A stretch of DNA of 64,000 nt, taken from the NCBI RefSeq assembly GCF_021155765.1, contig NC_060118.1, positions 11,913,146-11,977,145 of the forward strand. The letters run 5' to 3'. The notes under the pieces were generated by a model, which made no database searches, was not told where the DNA came from, and was given only the letters and a program-made list of their open reading frames with translations. This DNA comes from Diprion similis (taxonomy: Eukaryota; Arthropoda; Insecta; Hymenoptera; Diprionidae). Below, one piece after another: positions 1 to 14,000 of this stretch. A program made the position numbers and the translations under genes. Every line of letters starts with the position of its first letter. The stretch's first letter is position 1.

Positions 1-3000
1 AACTATTATTATATGCCGTATATATACTCTCTTCTCAACGTTTGGTCGCATTTCCTTATAGTACAGCATTGACACGGGTCGCCCTCTTTTTATCGAACAG
101 TTTCATGCGATGGTAACGATCTGATAGCGTCAGCTTCAACTTTTTATTTATTTTTTTTTCTTATCTTCAGCTTTACTGCATTCTTACTCTCTATTCTAAT
201 CGTCGTATAATTCATCGTTTAATCATAGTCTTCTCATTACTCTTCGTTAAGAGAACCTCAAACTCCGAGATCTTCTTTAAAGCGTGCGAAAAAGCTCCGG
301 CGCTCACGTCTGGCGACTTCCGGCTTACATTACTAGATTCAATGGAGCCACGCCGCGTGGTCTGACTGACTAGTAGTAACAGTCCGTACTATTTGGCCCC
401 GCCTTAATTCAACGAGGACACCGCGAATTCGGTTGTATTTTAATTATTTTTCCAAGAAAGCTTTTTATTATTTCAAAATTTGTGAGATGTCGATTTTTTC
501 CCTATCATTTTCGTTACTTTTTATCGAAGCCTGAACTTTTTATGCAAAATTCTTTACGTCGGTATCTACGTACTTTGGTTTAATTTGCAAAAAAATGGAG
601 TAACGCGAATGAAAATTGATGCTGGTGTTCAAAAATAACTTTGTGAGAAATAAAAATTCATCCTTACACTTTAAACCGTATTTCAAGTATTGCATCGTGT
701 TTAAAAGCTCAAAGAGTTTCTTAATTAACGCCAGTGTGATTCGTTAAAGCGAATAATAAAGTTGTCTTTATTATTTTACGTAACGTGTAGAAAAAATATA
801 TCTTTTCCTACGCTAGAAATTTTCTCAAGCTGGACAATCAGTCGAAAAAGAATTCCCAACCAAATCGTTTCTGGCTAAATTCAAGACATCAAATCAATAA
901 ATCATATATAAATTCCGACGTCCTCTAGGCTTTCGAATATATTTTTATATACGTTTTGTGGAAAGACAAGGAATGATCAATTAATACAACTGCGAAATAG
1001 TCGTTGTTATGTAAATGAGAGATAAACCCAGAGGAATATTATAATATCTTACATCCATGAATCGTTATCTCAATAAACACATTCAATATAGAACTTGTTT
1101 TTTCATTCATTTCATTTACAGATGAAACATAAGAAATTAGTGTAAATAACTGTACAGTCCCTTCATTTTAACCTTTTTATTTTATTTTTTTTTTTTTTTT
1201 TTATAACGAGCTACTCATTTCTGTCTTATTTTGATTAGATTTCCACTCTTTACCGTAACTGAAAAAGGAAAATTAATTTTCTGGCTGACTAAACAGTATC
1301 AAACTTGTACAAAATTTTTTTTTAACACTATATGTAGAGACTCGTTTTACACTTGACAATATTTGATATTATATTCGTAAATGTATAAAGAAATCCAAAT
1401 CCCTTCTCTGCATTAACGCGATTTTTTTCGATTCACGTTTTCAAAAAACGTAGTGCGTGCACTTGACCCTGTACCCTAAAAGCATGGGGTCTCTTCCTAT
1501 CGATCAGTAACCGGCGTCGTTTAACACGAGCATCGAATTCCTCCGCGTATAAGCAGTGAATCGAGCGCACGCGTCGCGACACCGGCTCTTAATTTTCTTT
1601 TGCTAAAAAATTAAATTTGCGAAATAATTGCCGTATAATTATACCGAAGATTCTTCATTTCACACATTTTATGAATAAAAAGAAATTTTCTCAAAGTATT
1701 ATTATTGTCATCGTTTATAAATACTTTTGCAAGCTAATTGACGATGATTAATAGTTTTATGTTTTTTTTTCTGATTATATCTTTCAACCGCGTTTAGTGC
1801 GATAATATCTTGCTTCTGTTCGTCAACTAATAATTGAAACAGTAATAATACCAACAGTATAAACTATTCTAACGACGATATAATTGTTAAAGCGTGTTTT
1901 ATATGCGATACACGAAGAAGATAGGATAATTAACGAAGTGGCTGAATCATGGCCTAATTTAAAGCCAGACAAATGGACCCGCGTTATCGCCACGAACCAT
2001 ATTAGTATACGTTACGCTATTTAACGAAACAGCATTATTTTTTTTTATACATTCTGTTCACATATTTCAAACCTGCTATTCACTTGCTAACAAAAAAGAA
2101 GTCAATAAACCGGTTTTTGAGGAAAATTTTTGAAAAAAATTTCACCGTCATCACATGTTCTATCCGATGGAATATTTTATCCCCCCCTTTATCCCGAGCA
2201 AAATCACGTGAATTTATTATACAAGTTTCAAGTTTCCGTTAATTCTTTCTCTGATACACACGTGATCGTAAAAGACGATAAATAAAAAGGTCGAACTCGG
2301 TACGAATAAATAAATAAAAACATACACACAAAAAAAAAAAAAAACAAACAAACAAACAAACTTCGGAGGAAGGAAAAAAAGATTATTAAAGTCAACGGCG
2401 TATACAACGTTTGCCACGACGCTCAGTAACTTGGTCGTGAAAAGAAAAAGAAAAAGAAGAAGAAAAAAAAAAAAAAAACCGGCAGTATATTATGCAATCG
2501 TTGAGTTTCTTTTTTTTTCGACTTTTCGGGTGACTGGTTTGATGCTTGAATAAAACGCGTACCTGTACCGTGTAATAAGCTTAAAAAATTTTCACAACGC
2601 GCACAAGAAACTTGACTGATTTTTAATGAACCTCCGAAGCGCATGAAATTAAGCATAACTGTGCGTTGTAAAGAAAGAAAATCGTTAAAAGAAATAGGTT
2701 TGAGTGAGCAATGCAAACAGCGTGTACTACATGATTAATAATTCAAGTTAAGAAAAATGCAAATTTTTTCTCCATACATATATAGAACGAATGCCACGCG
2801 CGAACGAAAGCAACCTTCTGGTGTCAAAGCATTCGGTTCTTACATTTAATTTATTCGCAAATAGCTGTAACATGTTGAATAGGTATATAAATGAATATAT
2901 TCCTACATAACGTTCGTCGAATCATCCGATTAAAGATTTCTACTGATTATTATTATTCGACATTCTTCGAAACGAGACCTCGATCAATTTTGCCAGTTTT

Positions 3001-3667
3001 ATTGTAAGTTGTAAAAATATGCTTGCAAAGAAATTTTATCAGGGAATAAATTAACCCGAATATTTTCAAAACCCCTTTTGTATTGCTAATTGAATGTGAA
3101 AAATTTCAAAGATAAACCTTGGATCTAATCAGCACGAGTGCGGAGAAAATTTACATCTTTCAATGATTCGAATCAAAATTAAAAATGAATGTATACCTAC
3201 TTTGGAGTTTTACGTTTGAATATCGAATGAATTAACGAGTAATAGATTGTCCTGATTACAATTACCAGATAAACTCTCATTTTCAGTTTAGAACCGTGTA
3301 TTTTCACCGTTTACGGTCGTAAAAAGTAGAAAAATCTCGGGCCACGTAGTACTTACCGACCGTTACCGACCGAGCAAATAAACTCTGATTTTTGTTACAT
3401 GTGGTAAAAAAATGACCGAAAAGGGTTAAAATTTCGATAGTGCGTCACCTTTTCGTTGTATACTCCGAGAAAATGATGGAAAAACGTAAACCCAAAAATC
3501 GTAAATAATAAAAAAACTAAGCGTAGTCGGGTAAAGATGAAAATCGCACCTCGAACGAAATGATTTTTTAATCCGTTCATCGAGCAGTGCAGGGTAAAGC
3601 CACGTGTCCAAAGTATCGAAGTCTCGACTCGGTGTGTAGGTGCATACCTAAGTGTACACATAAATAC

Positions 3668-3688
3668 GTGTGTGTGTGTGTGTGTGGG
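3668..3688. repeat. GT/CA microsatellite
   Basis: An uninterrupted GT dinucleotide run of about ten units, visible directly in the sequence. Confidence 0.9.
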
Positions 3689-3777
3689 TGTAATCGATCC
3701 AAGGCCGAGTATACATATATACATATAATCATCGACACCACACGAGGAGTGTTACGATCGTAAGTTCGTTCTCTTTC

Positions 3778-3987
3778 TCACGCCGTTAATATTATTACGT
3801 AAATATACGAACATACGCACACACGTGGGCGATAAGTTTGCGTTATTTTGCGTAATCTTGGCATGATGTCCGAAACGGCGGGTTTATCGGCCCCGTAAAG
3901 CAAACGGATTACTAACAGTATATTCGCGATTCCAGCAATAATTGCAGCATTCCACAGAATGAAGTTTTGAATTTTATTTTTCATCAC
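3778..3987 (-). CDS. Possible small membrane protein or exon, unrecognised
   Basis: A 69-residue frame with tandem Met at its start. A hydrophobic stretch at about residues 10-30 (rich in Ile, Leu, Ala) could span a membrane once. It is followed by a mixed polar segment (GADKPAVSD, then Arg/Lys-rich) that reads more like protein than the neighbouring frames. A plausible splice acceptor (TTGCAG) lies just upstream of the Met. The last ten or so residues come from low-complexity sequence and may really be intron. I do not recognise the family and there is no supporting neighbour. It may be a chance frame. Confidence 0.15.
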   Translation of the reverse strand: MMKNKIQNFILWNAAIIAGIANILLVIRLLYGADKPAVSDIMPRLRKITQTYRPRVCVCSYIYVIILTA

Positions 3988-5483
3988 TCTGCAATCTAAG
4001 TGTTTTCAAAATTTCACGCATTTTCATTTCGCACGTGACCTACGATCGATATCGAAACTTTCCATTCATTTTTTCAAAATATTCAACAACGAGCCAGTAA
4101 TTATGTATAAATAAATTATCACATACACAAACGGATTTGAAAGACTTGTAAAAACTTGCCAACAAAACAAAAAAAAAAAAAAATAAATATCTTGTATCAA
4201 ATCGATCAACGTCACTGTAGTACATACGATTACTAATATGTGTAAAAAAAAAAAAAAAAAAAAAAATTTGTAAATTCAATTATCAACTATTATTTATACA
4301 CATAAAACGAATTTTATTCATCGTCGAAAATCCATCAAAGAATATTAATTAGTGTTCATGTACTGTATACACTTATATAACACTTATTGTCGTTGATGTA
4401 CAACTCGTGGTGTTGACTAGTTTTTATTTTTATTATTTTCATCTTATTTCATTTCATCTCTGATTAAATGATACAATGATATAACATGATATTTTTAATT
4501 AGTTCTTTTTTTTTAATTATTGTTATTATTATTATTCAACCAGTCCCGGGTTTTACTTCCGCAGAAACTCTCCGATAACGAGACAAAGTTCTTTCATCTA
4601 CGGTTTGCAGCAGCCGTGGTGTTATAATATGCCGTCACTTTACGTGGTGAAATCTAATCTCGTTTCCAGGAACGATTCGAATTCTTTCAGGTCGCTGTAC
4701 GTACTTACAATAAATATAGTATAACTAATGAGCAACGGCACGAATGTCAGTGGAATATATATATATTTTTTTTTTTCCTCTTTTTCTTCCATCAATATAC
4801 GGTGATAAATACGTTATACCAGCTTGTATGTATGTATATATCGTTTATACACTTATAATTTATTCATTTGCATGATAGGTACGCGAAGTACTGTAATTGC
4901 GGCCTGCAAACGTAATTATTTATAGTTACATGCGAAAAATGATCGATGTGTAAAACTACACGTACTTACGTACGTCGTATGTATATATGCATGTATGTAT
5001 GCATAGTTTTACTGAATTCGAAGCGATAAAACTACTTGCAATTAAATTTTTACCCGTGATTCTCGTCATTGCAGAAAAACACACTAACAAATTCGAATCA
5101 ATTATTTTCCAATTATTTAGAGATGATTAGACGTAAAGTACGTAACTAAACGAATTGATTATCTCTACTGCTGCAGACGTTACGAGTTAATTTTAGATTT
5201 TTTCCTCCCCCTTTTTTCAATGATTTCTCCATTTCTTTTTTTTTTTTTTTTTTTGGTTTATTTTGTTATTGTTTCAATTAGAAGATTATGTCCTGTAATA
5301 AGCATTGTTATTGTTACTGTTATCGCTATTACTGTGGATTGATTCTGGGAAAATCCCTCCCATGCTTTGCCTTCTCAGAATGTTATTTGTACAGTTTGAA
5401 AATTAAATTATCGCATAAAAATAGCGAAACGTACTTAGATAAGAAGGGGAAAACCTTGGTTCACTTGTTTGATTGCGAGTGGC

Positions 5484-6077
5484 TTTTTTTTTTTTTTTTT
5501 TTTTTAGTTTCGTGTGACAAAATGTTAGTTTTTGATGTTTTAAGAGCCCACTCCAAAGGACAGATCAAAAAAAAAATTTAATAGGGCGCTCCAAATTTTT
5601 TAAAACGTCAAAAATCGTCAAAAAATTAAATTAAAAAAATTGTATTTTCAGTATTTTGTTTGATTTTTAATTCACGTCGTGGTGTATTGTTATCGATTCT
5701 TTCTTACTAAGTTGAAGAAAAAAAATTTATGAAATTTTAATATGAATATTAAAAGGTCGCTCGAAAAGATCTAAAGAAATGCACCAAAAAATTAAAAAAA
5801 AATTATCAGCGACCTTTCAAAATTCAAATTTTTAACTGAAACTTTGGGAAACTTATTTTTTTTTGTCTATAAAATTATACCGTAGCGAGAAAAAAAATTA
5901 GAAAAAAAAATCGATTTTTGACGATTTCTGAAGTTTAAAAAAATGTGGAGCGACCCCTTAAAATTTTTTTTTTTAACTGTCCTTTGGACTGGGCTCTTAA
6001 AACATCAAAAACTAACATTTTGTAACACGAGACTCGAGAAAAAAAAAAAAATATTCGGTTTTTTTTCGCCACCCTAA
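5484..6077. mobile_element. Miniature inverted-repeat element, copy 1 (mariner-like ends)
   Basis: About 590 bp with long inverted arms. Inside the left arm is TTAGTTTTTGATGTTTTAAG and inside the right arm its inverse. The right end reads CGCCACCCTAA followed by TA-rich flank. A second copy lies at 9479-10090. The left terminal bases look worn. It has no coding capacity. Ends of TTAGG type next to TA resemble mariner/Tc1 derivatives; that family assignment is inference. Confidence 0.7.
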
Positions 6078-6916
6078 TATATATGTATGTAAATTTTTGG
6101 GGATCTAATTTGACAAAAAGTGTCGGTAAACTGTAGGCAGGAAACTGCCGGGTTGAGCTTGACGAAAATTGATCACCCGAAGTCAAGCGATTGACCCCAT
6201 AAACACTTCTCTGATTCCCTTCTCAGCTTAACGTGGAAAGTTTATGAACGTAAAATACGCGCAGTTTAGCGAGAGCTAAGCAGGCTGAAAAAAAATAAAA
6301 GAATGCTGTGTCCACGTAAATAATTAATTAATGCGTTTGCGGTTTTGGTCGAGTAAACAACGAGTGACGATGATTATCGTTGAGTACTTCCTTCAATCGA
6401 TAAATATTTGCAACTTTCGGGGATAAATTTGTGATGGTTTTTGATTTCCGGCGGAAAACTTGTTGCTCTACGAATACGAAATAAATGCAGAGTTTTATCA
6501 TTCGGAGGAATTTGAGATTGGGAAAACAGGTATTCGAATTGAATTCTTTTTATTATTCTTTTTAACGAAAAACTATCGAAAGAATAGACTAAATTGGAAA
6601 GAACCAAAAAAGGCAAGGTTAAAAAAAATTTATTTTCCCTTCTTCACGAGTGCTTTGATTCAGTATTAATGAAAAAAAATCAGACCGATTAGCGTATTTC
6701 AAGCATAGAAAAAGAAAAAGAAGAAGAGAAAAAAAAACGAACAAATTGCGAAAATCTGTTATTTTTCAACCCGTCCGCAATTAGTAGCGACGCGATCGAG
6801 AAGCCCTTCGAGTTGTTGTTTTTTTTCTTTTTTTTTCTTTTTTTTTTATGCATCAGCACGTTTCGCGATGTACGAGAAACGCCGATAGGCGAGTAATTGA
6901 ACCGCGTCTAGCTAAG

Positions 6917-6953
6917 AAAGAGAGGTAGAGAGAGAGAGAGGGGGAGAGAGAGA
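6917..6953. repeat. GA-rich microsatellite
   Basis: A run of GA dinucleotides interrupted by a short G run. It lies about 70 bp upstream of the proposed transporter start site, so it could also act as a GAGA-factor type promoter element (inference). Confidence 0.8.
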
Positions 6954-7018
6954 ATGAGGAGAGGGGTAAAATCGCACAGCAAACTGGCCTCGTGGCCTGC
7001 CGGTCCTCCCGCGAGAAC

Positions 7019-7189
7019 TCAGTTTCGGTATAGCGTTCATCAACATCGCAATAGAACCATTCCGCGGAGGTCGTGTGATTCCTCATCTTGGACTCGTTGT
7101 TATAGTGCCAAAACCACCTGCTTAGTTCTTAGATCCAGCATCAAACGGTAGATGCAAACAGGGAATGCTCATCAATCATACCGAGATCG
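7019..7189 (+). promoter_or_regulatory. Putative core promoter and 5' non-coding exon of the transporter gene
   Basis: An arthropod initiator-like TCAGTT lies at 7019-7024. A stretch with no clear long frame follows and ends at a strong splice donor, G|GTAAGT, at 7189/7190. The next exon appears to start after the acceptor at 7974-7975 and holds the start codon at 8049. No TATA box is evident. Placement rests on splice signals only, so the true start site is uncertain. Confidence 0.4.
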
Positions 7190-8048
7190 GTAAGTCCGAA
7201 TCAAAAGCAAACTGAGAATGATTATGACGGTTCATTAGAGATAATTATGTCGTGTAAACAGTCTCTTGCGGTTGTATTTTCCTTTGCGTCAAGTATATGT
7301 ATAAAAGGGGATTTAATGAGAGTGAACAAGACAATTTCACACGTGTGACGATGGCAGTAGACTTTGGCATGAACTTTATGTTCTCGGCAAGGCGTTCACC
7401 TTACAAAAAGTGTTGGAAGATCGATTTTGGTGGTCAAACAACGATTCATGATCAAAGATCGTGGAATTCCCAACCGATCGATGGTACCGATTTTTTTTTT
7501 CTTTCTTTCTTTTTGCACGGCAACACCGTCGGACTACCGAATGGAAAGAACACTATCCAAGGCATACCAAGTTCGGAATTAACATTTGCTTTTTACTGTT
7601 AGGTACTGGGAGTGATGGATCGCTGGTACTAAAAAGACGTTGCCCGGAGGATAGTTTTGTCTGCATGCTGTGTCAGGATTGTACAAGGAATATATATTCA
7701 TATTTATATGCATGTATAATGTGTAATCATATCCATATTGTATATAGTCATGTGGTGAGGTCGATATATCCATTTACACTGGAAGTATATGCGTTTATAT
7801 ATGTCTGACATGCTGAGTTGCAAAATTGTCGTCAGAAACGCTCGTCAGTTTTATATTTGCATAGCAGTTATTTTTCGATTCCTGCACTTTGAACTTCCCG
7901 CTATCACACGCGTTAAACATTCCGTCTCAAGCTTTCAGAGGTAATTGACTATCCAACGTTTTCTACCTGTTACAGCGTCTGAAGTGATAAATCAAGTATC
8001 CGGTCCCGAATTTGGTCCAAGACTGGATACATCAAGGCCAAAGACATC

Positions 8049-11000
8049 ATGGAGAACCCTCAGAGGTGAGACCTTTTCGCGAAAATTAGAATCCGAAAGC
8101 TGCGTGTGTTAATTGAGGGTAAATTGGATTGTGAGACTGTTTCGTTATCTCTCTTTCAGATACCACGATACCACCATTTACAAACAACCGTCACCGTGCA
8201 GTCTGCGAAAGCTTGCAGGTAAGCTAATCAAGTCATCTTACAAGAACCAAGGATGCAGAATTATGGTTTAAATAGGAAATAGGATTTGGATGTAACGATA
8301 AGAAACTAATCCTACTTCCAACCACTTCTCATCTCCATTTTCTATTCCCACAGACATAGTCCCAGCTAGAGTCGTGCTCTACATGCTATCCTTCTCCGGT
8401 TTCCTGGTCTCGTTCATGATGAGGATGGACATAAACCTGACGATGGTCGCCATGGCTAAGTCGGTACCTCCGCCAGCGAGTATTGACGGCAACGAGACTT
8501 CGCCGGGGAAGCCCGTCGCCCATTGTTACATCGCCCAGAACACGACGTGGTCAGAGGAGAACACGACGGTTGTTCCACCTCCGGAGGAACTCGGAGAATT
8601 CGATTGGAGTCCGGCCATCCAATCGGCGATAGTTGGCTCCTTTTACTGGTGCTACATCCTCTCCCAGATAGTCGGAGGGGTCCTGACTCAGTACTTTGGA
8701 ACCAAGACCGTCTTTGGTGGGTCGCAGCTACTCACAGCTATTTGTAGTTTCCTGATGCCAACCGCCGCTGACATTCATTACGGGGCGATGATCGCCCTGA
8801 GGAGCATTCAGGGTGCGGCAAGTGTAAGACCATGTGTTCATCATCTGTTAAAGTCTGGTGTTCGGGTCGAAAGCGTCGATTTTTGGAAGGATTTCTCATT
8901 AAGAGACATTGTTGTATATACATATTGGTGTAACTCTGAATTTCAATGTGAAATCCTTACTATAGATATAACCTCTTGAGATAGATTTCAACTTAATATT
9001 AAACGTGTTTCTTCAGGGCTTGACGTGGCCTGCGATGTACGCCATAGTCGGACACTGGATACCGCCGGCAGAGCGTTCTAGGTTCATGTCATCTTTTCAA
9101 GGTAAGCGATGAACTCGACCCAAAAAAAAAAAGAGAGAAGTCGAGAAAAACTAAAGAAATGTTTTCTTTCTATGTTACAGTGAAACTTCCATACATTTTC
9201 ATATTATCACATTATCTTAAACCTTATATATTACATATACATGATAATATGCATATATATATATATATATATGATATTATTGCGGAAAATCTTGAACACG
9301 GAAGTAATTCTATTTTTACTATCAGCAATTATTCACACGTAACATTATACTATATACGTAATATCATCTTTGTATACATATATATAAATTAATTCTTATT
9401 TCAGTACGGAAAAAGGAAATTCAAACAACATTTCTTTATATACATATATATCTATATATATATATATATATATATATATTAGGATGGTGCAAAAAAAATG
9501 ACTATTTTTTTTTTTTTTTTTTGAGTCTCGTGTCACAAAATGTTAGTTTTTGATGTTTTAAGAGCCCACTCCAAAGGACAGCTCAAAAAAAAAAAAAAAT
9601 TTTAAGAGGTCGCTCCAAATTTTTTAAAATGTCAAAAAATTTGATTAAAAAAATTATATTTTCAGTATTTTGTTTCATTTTTAATTCATGTCGTGGTGTA
9701 TTGTTATCGATTCTTTCTTACTAAATTTGAGAAAAAAAATTTATGAAATTTTAATATGAATATTAAAAGATCGCTCGAAAAGATCTAAAGAAATGCACCA
9801 AAAAATTGAAAAAAATTTATGAGCGACCTTTAAAAATTCAAATTTTCAACTGAAACTTTCGTAAACTTATTTTTTTTTTTGTCTATAAAATTGTACCGTA
9901 AGAGAAAAAAAATTAAAACAAAAAAAAAAATCGATTTTTTACGATTTCTGACGTTTTAAAAAGTGTGGAGCGGCTTCTTAAAAATTTTTTTTCAACTATC
10001 CTTCGGAGTGGGCTCTTAAGACATCAAAAACTAACATTTTGTCACACGAGACTAAAAAAAAAAACAGGTCGGTTTTTTGCGCCAACCTAATATATATATA
10101 ATTATAATATATATAATTATTATCGTAAAATTTCGATTTTAGTTTCTAAAACCCACATATCGTTCCTGTTCAGTTTCAAAGTCGTGCAAAGAAAATGCGA
10201 GTTATCGATAAAAAAAGAAAAAGAGAAAAAAAGTTTAAAAAAAGTTGTCAGAATTTTCTCCCACTTTTCGTAACTGGGTCTCACTTCCTCATTTTTTTTA
10301 ATACATCCGGAAAATGATAACTCGAAGCTTCGATGTGTGGGTGAAGCAATGAACTGTCGAACATATGTGTACATCGCAATGTGATGCTATACCTGTTTTT
10401 CAATTACTTGATTGAAAGAGGCGAAATGGCGATAAGGAATTAATCATGAATCTTGTTGGAATTGGTTTAGCTCGATGGTACCGATTTCATTCTCGGGACC
10501 GCGGGGTATACTCAACAGCGACCGCTCAACAGCATGAGAATGGCCGAGTATACTTCCAGCCTGGCTGAATCAGCCGGACCCAACGATCAGTTTATACATA
10601 CCTTATATACCTAACAATATACATATATACGATGCACCGTATTAATATTACACCGCCACATACATATGCCCGTTCACTATTTGTAAATCCATACGCCGCC
10701 GTCACCAATGCCAAAATATCTTATTTATACTCAGCCATTATACTTTTCGGATCAATGATGTTTGATGTAATGTCGTTCGTCGCTGGGATTCGATGGACGG
10801 ATAATAGCTATTGAAGCTGATTAGCATACAGCTGGTGGAGTTTGTTTTACAATTCACTCGATGATGTCACGAGTCACGACTTCGGTCCATGTCCATTTTA
10901 CTAATCTTTGAACTTATCGCAGTGACACTACTCTCTCGGATATTCGGATGTATTATGGGGCTTCTTTATTCATAGTTTATTTTTTCTCCGTCTCGTGTAC

Positions 11001-14000
11001 AAGACTTTTTGATTATAAATGACGAGAAACTTGTTATTCGATTTTGCACGTGCAGAACGATGTTAATGAGGTACGATGAGAAAGATCGTTATGCTAATTG
11101 ATTTACCAATGTGAATGTGGTACATATACATATCATACATATACGTATGTGTTGTATATACTTAAGACTGCTATAGATAATAGTTTTCAGGTTGAACGGA
11201 TTTCCTTTTTTGTTTCAGTAATATTGTTTTTACAGGTATAGAAGTTTCATTGTCCTACCATAATAGCTCCGCCATAATGACAACCTCATCCTCTCTCATA
11301 CTAAATCGCCAATTGAAATCGCTTTACAGAGTAAACGAGTTCGGGACTTGAGAGCTGTTTGCTGATGTAACGAGAAAAAAGTCACGGATCGTGTGATACG
11401 AGATTGCCGCACCCCATTCGACAAGCGTCATGTTTCAGCTTCTCCTTCCAAACTACGTATCGGGGTGAGCTAACGCCTAAAATTTAGATGATCTATATTC
11501 AGGGTTCAGCATCGGCATCGGGCTCACTTATCCACTCTGCGGTTTTCTCATCGCCCACTTCGGATGGCGAGTCGTCTTCTATACTACCGGCAGTATCGGT
11601 GCTGGATGGTGTGTCTTATGGTACTTCTTTGCCTTTGACACTCCCGCCTGTCATCCAAGGATATCGCCTCAAGAACGACGATACATCGAGGGATGCGTTG
11701 GTGAACAAGTTGTTGGTGGAAACGAGGTGACTATTCGAACAAACCTCGACCTAGTTCCTCTGCCTCTACATGCAATCCTAACTCTTCCGATACACGAAGG
11801 CTTTCAACAATTCTTCGCAATCAACCATCCTTCAAAAGGACCCGTCGAAGTTCAATCGGGAAATGGTTTTAACACCTTGGTGTTCACTTTTAGGGAATGC
11901 CGGTTCCTTGGAGAGCGATTCTCACCTCTTGGCCAGCATGGGCTATCGGGATAACCACATTCGGCAGGATATGGGTCCATTACGTCTTCATAATCCCCGG
12001 ACCGGTGTACATGAAGAGCGTCCTCGGATTCGACATACAGACCGTGAGTTTACAAGAAAATTCTATAGTTTGGCCCGAAGGGTTAATCACTTGGGTAATC
12101 TGGTGAACACTTTTCCGTAAATCTTGTGAAATGTTTCAAATCTTGAAATCCTCTGAAATCTTTGAAATATATAAATTCTTTTGAAATCACAGGAAATCTT
12201 GGAAATGTTTTGAAATCTTTCCAAGTTTTTGAAATTTTACCTTGATACAAAACGTTTGAAATCATTTGAAATACTTGAAATCTTTTGAAGTCTTTTGAAA
12301 TCATCCAAAATCTCTTAGACTCTGTGTAATTTCTGAAATTTTCTTTTGAAAAACCATTTTAAATCCCACGAAGTCTCTTGTAATCTTTTGAAATCCTTTG
12401 AAATCATTGAAATCTGTTAAAATCATTTGAAATCCCTGAAATCTTTTAAAGTCTTTCGAAATCATCTGAAATCTCTTGAACTGACTGAAATTTCTAAAAT
12501 TTTCTTTTGAAAAACCATTTGAAATCCCATAAAGTCTCTTGTAATCTTTTGAAATCCTTTGAAATCATGGAAATTTGTTAAAATCATTTGAAATCCCTGA
12601 AATCTTTTGGTCTTCTGAAATCATCCAAAATCTCTTGAGCCCTTTGAAATTTCTGAAATTTTCTTTTTAAAAACCATTTGAAATCCCATGAAGTCTCTTG
12701 TAATCTTTTGAAATCCTTTGAAATCATTTAAAATCCCTGAAATCTTTTAAATTCTTCTAAAACCATCAAAAATCTCTTGAACTATTTAAAATTTCTGAAA
12801 TTTTCTTTTGAAAAACGATTTGAAATCCCATTAAGTCTCTTGTAATCTTATAAAATTCCTGAAATCTCTCGAAATTCTTGTAACCTTAAAATCAGGTGTA
12901 TATCAAATCGACGAGTGAGTAACTCCTCGGTGTTGCCGATGCGTAAATCGTTATGCAAAAGCCCCAAGCACATGTACATTATGGTTCCAGAACGGCATAC
13001 TGTCCGGGGTTCCGTTCCTTCTGAGCTATCTGGCTTCCGTCGCGTTTTGCTACGTCGCCGACGTCCTCGTCACGAGACAAATACTATCGCTCTTGAACGT
13101 ACGAAGGATATTCACCGCCGTTGGTGAGTCGATGGTTTAATAGTATAATCATCATCGTGTGACCCCTTATCTTGTGCATCCGAATACTAACGACACGTCT
13201 TCACTTCCCAGCGCAAGTTGTTCCTGGAATACTTTTACTGCTGGTCGGATATCTCGGCTGCAATATAGTTCTTGTTCTATTTGTCTGGTTCGTCGCAGTG
13301 ACGCTTATCACAGCTGCTTATGCCGGTGCCATGGCAAACATCGTCGACATCGCGCCAAATCTCGCCGGTAGGTGCCTCTTCTACAGGGTTGAAAAGAGAA
13401 TGTCCCAGCAAATTTTTGGCTTGTTTTAACCATTTTTTAATGTAATAAGCCATAATATTTCAAATTAAATGTTAAAATCACAAAAATTTGTGTCATATTC
13501 ACTAACAGAAATGCAACCATTACCACAAATGTGAAGTGGATCTGCTTGGACGTTATGTATAGTCAAGTTTTTCCAACAGTGTATTATCAGAACAACTTTA
13601 GCCGTCCATTTTCTTCTATTCACTGTAATTGAGTGACCGAATGACTGATTTATGCTTCACTTTTTCTAGGTCCAGTTCTCGCCTTTGCACAAACTATTCA
13701 CATGTCGGCGAGTTTCTTGTCGCCGATAGTAGCCGGCGTTATGACCAAGGACAGTGTGAGTATCGGACCCGATTGACTGAGTAACGCTTTGGTATTTTGG
13801 TTTCGAGTTTTTAAGAGGTTTTACCTAGTCAGGAGACCGCAAAAATCAATTTTTCAAGGATATTTCACGAAGAGACACTTCAATAAATTTATGTACATAT
13901 TGGGGCGAGTGTGAACTTTATTCAGATATTTTTTATTTGTAAAAATAATGATTTTTAAATCTGCTATGAACTGAAACTCCTGCCTAAGTACAACCCCTTA

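Larger units (their letters stand above)
1..5480. other. AT-rich non-coding stretch
   Basis: I see no convincing coding exon here apart from one weak small open frame (3778-3987). The sequence is rich in poly-A/poly-T runs and simple repeats. The open frames present mostly translate homopolymer runs into strings of Phe or Lys. It may be intergenic, or an intron or UTR of a gene outside the window. Confidence 0.6.

Noticed and set aside
7461-7808. 115-residue + strand frame upstream of the transporter
   Set aside because: It begins with Phe strings from a T-tract and ends in AT-rich repeats. It lies in the region I take as the 5' UTR intron, with no family resemblance.
12120-12890. Possible CRISPR-like or coding repeat array
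   Set aside because: Units are degenerate, have no unique spacers, and lie in an intron of an animal gene.
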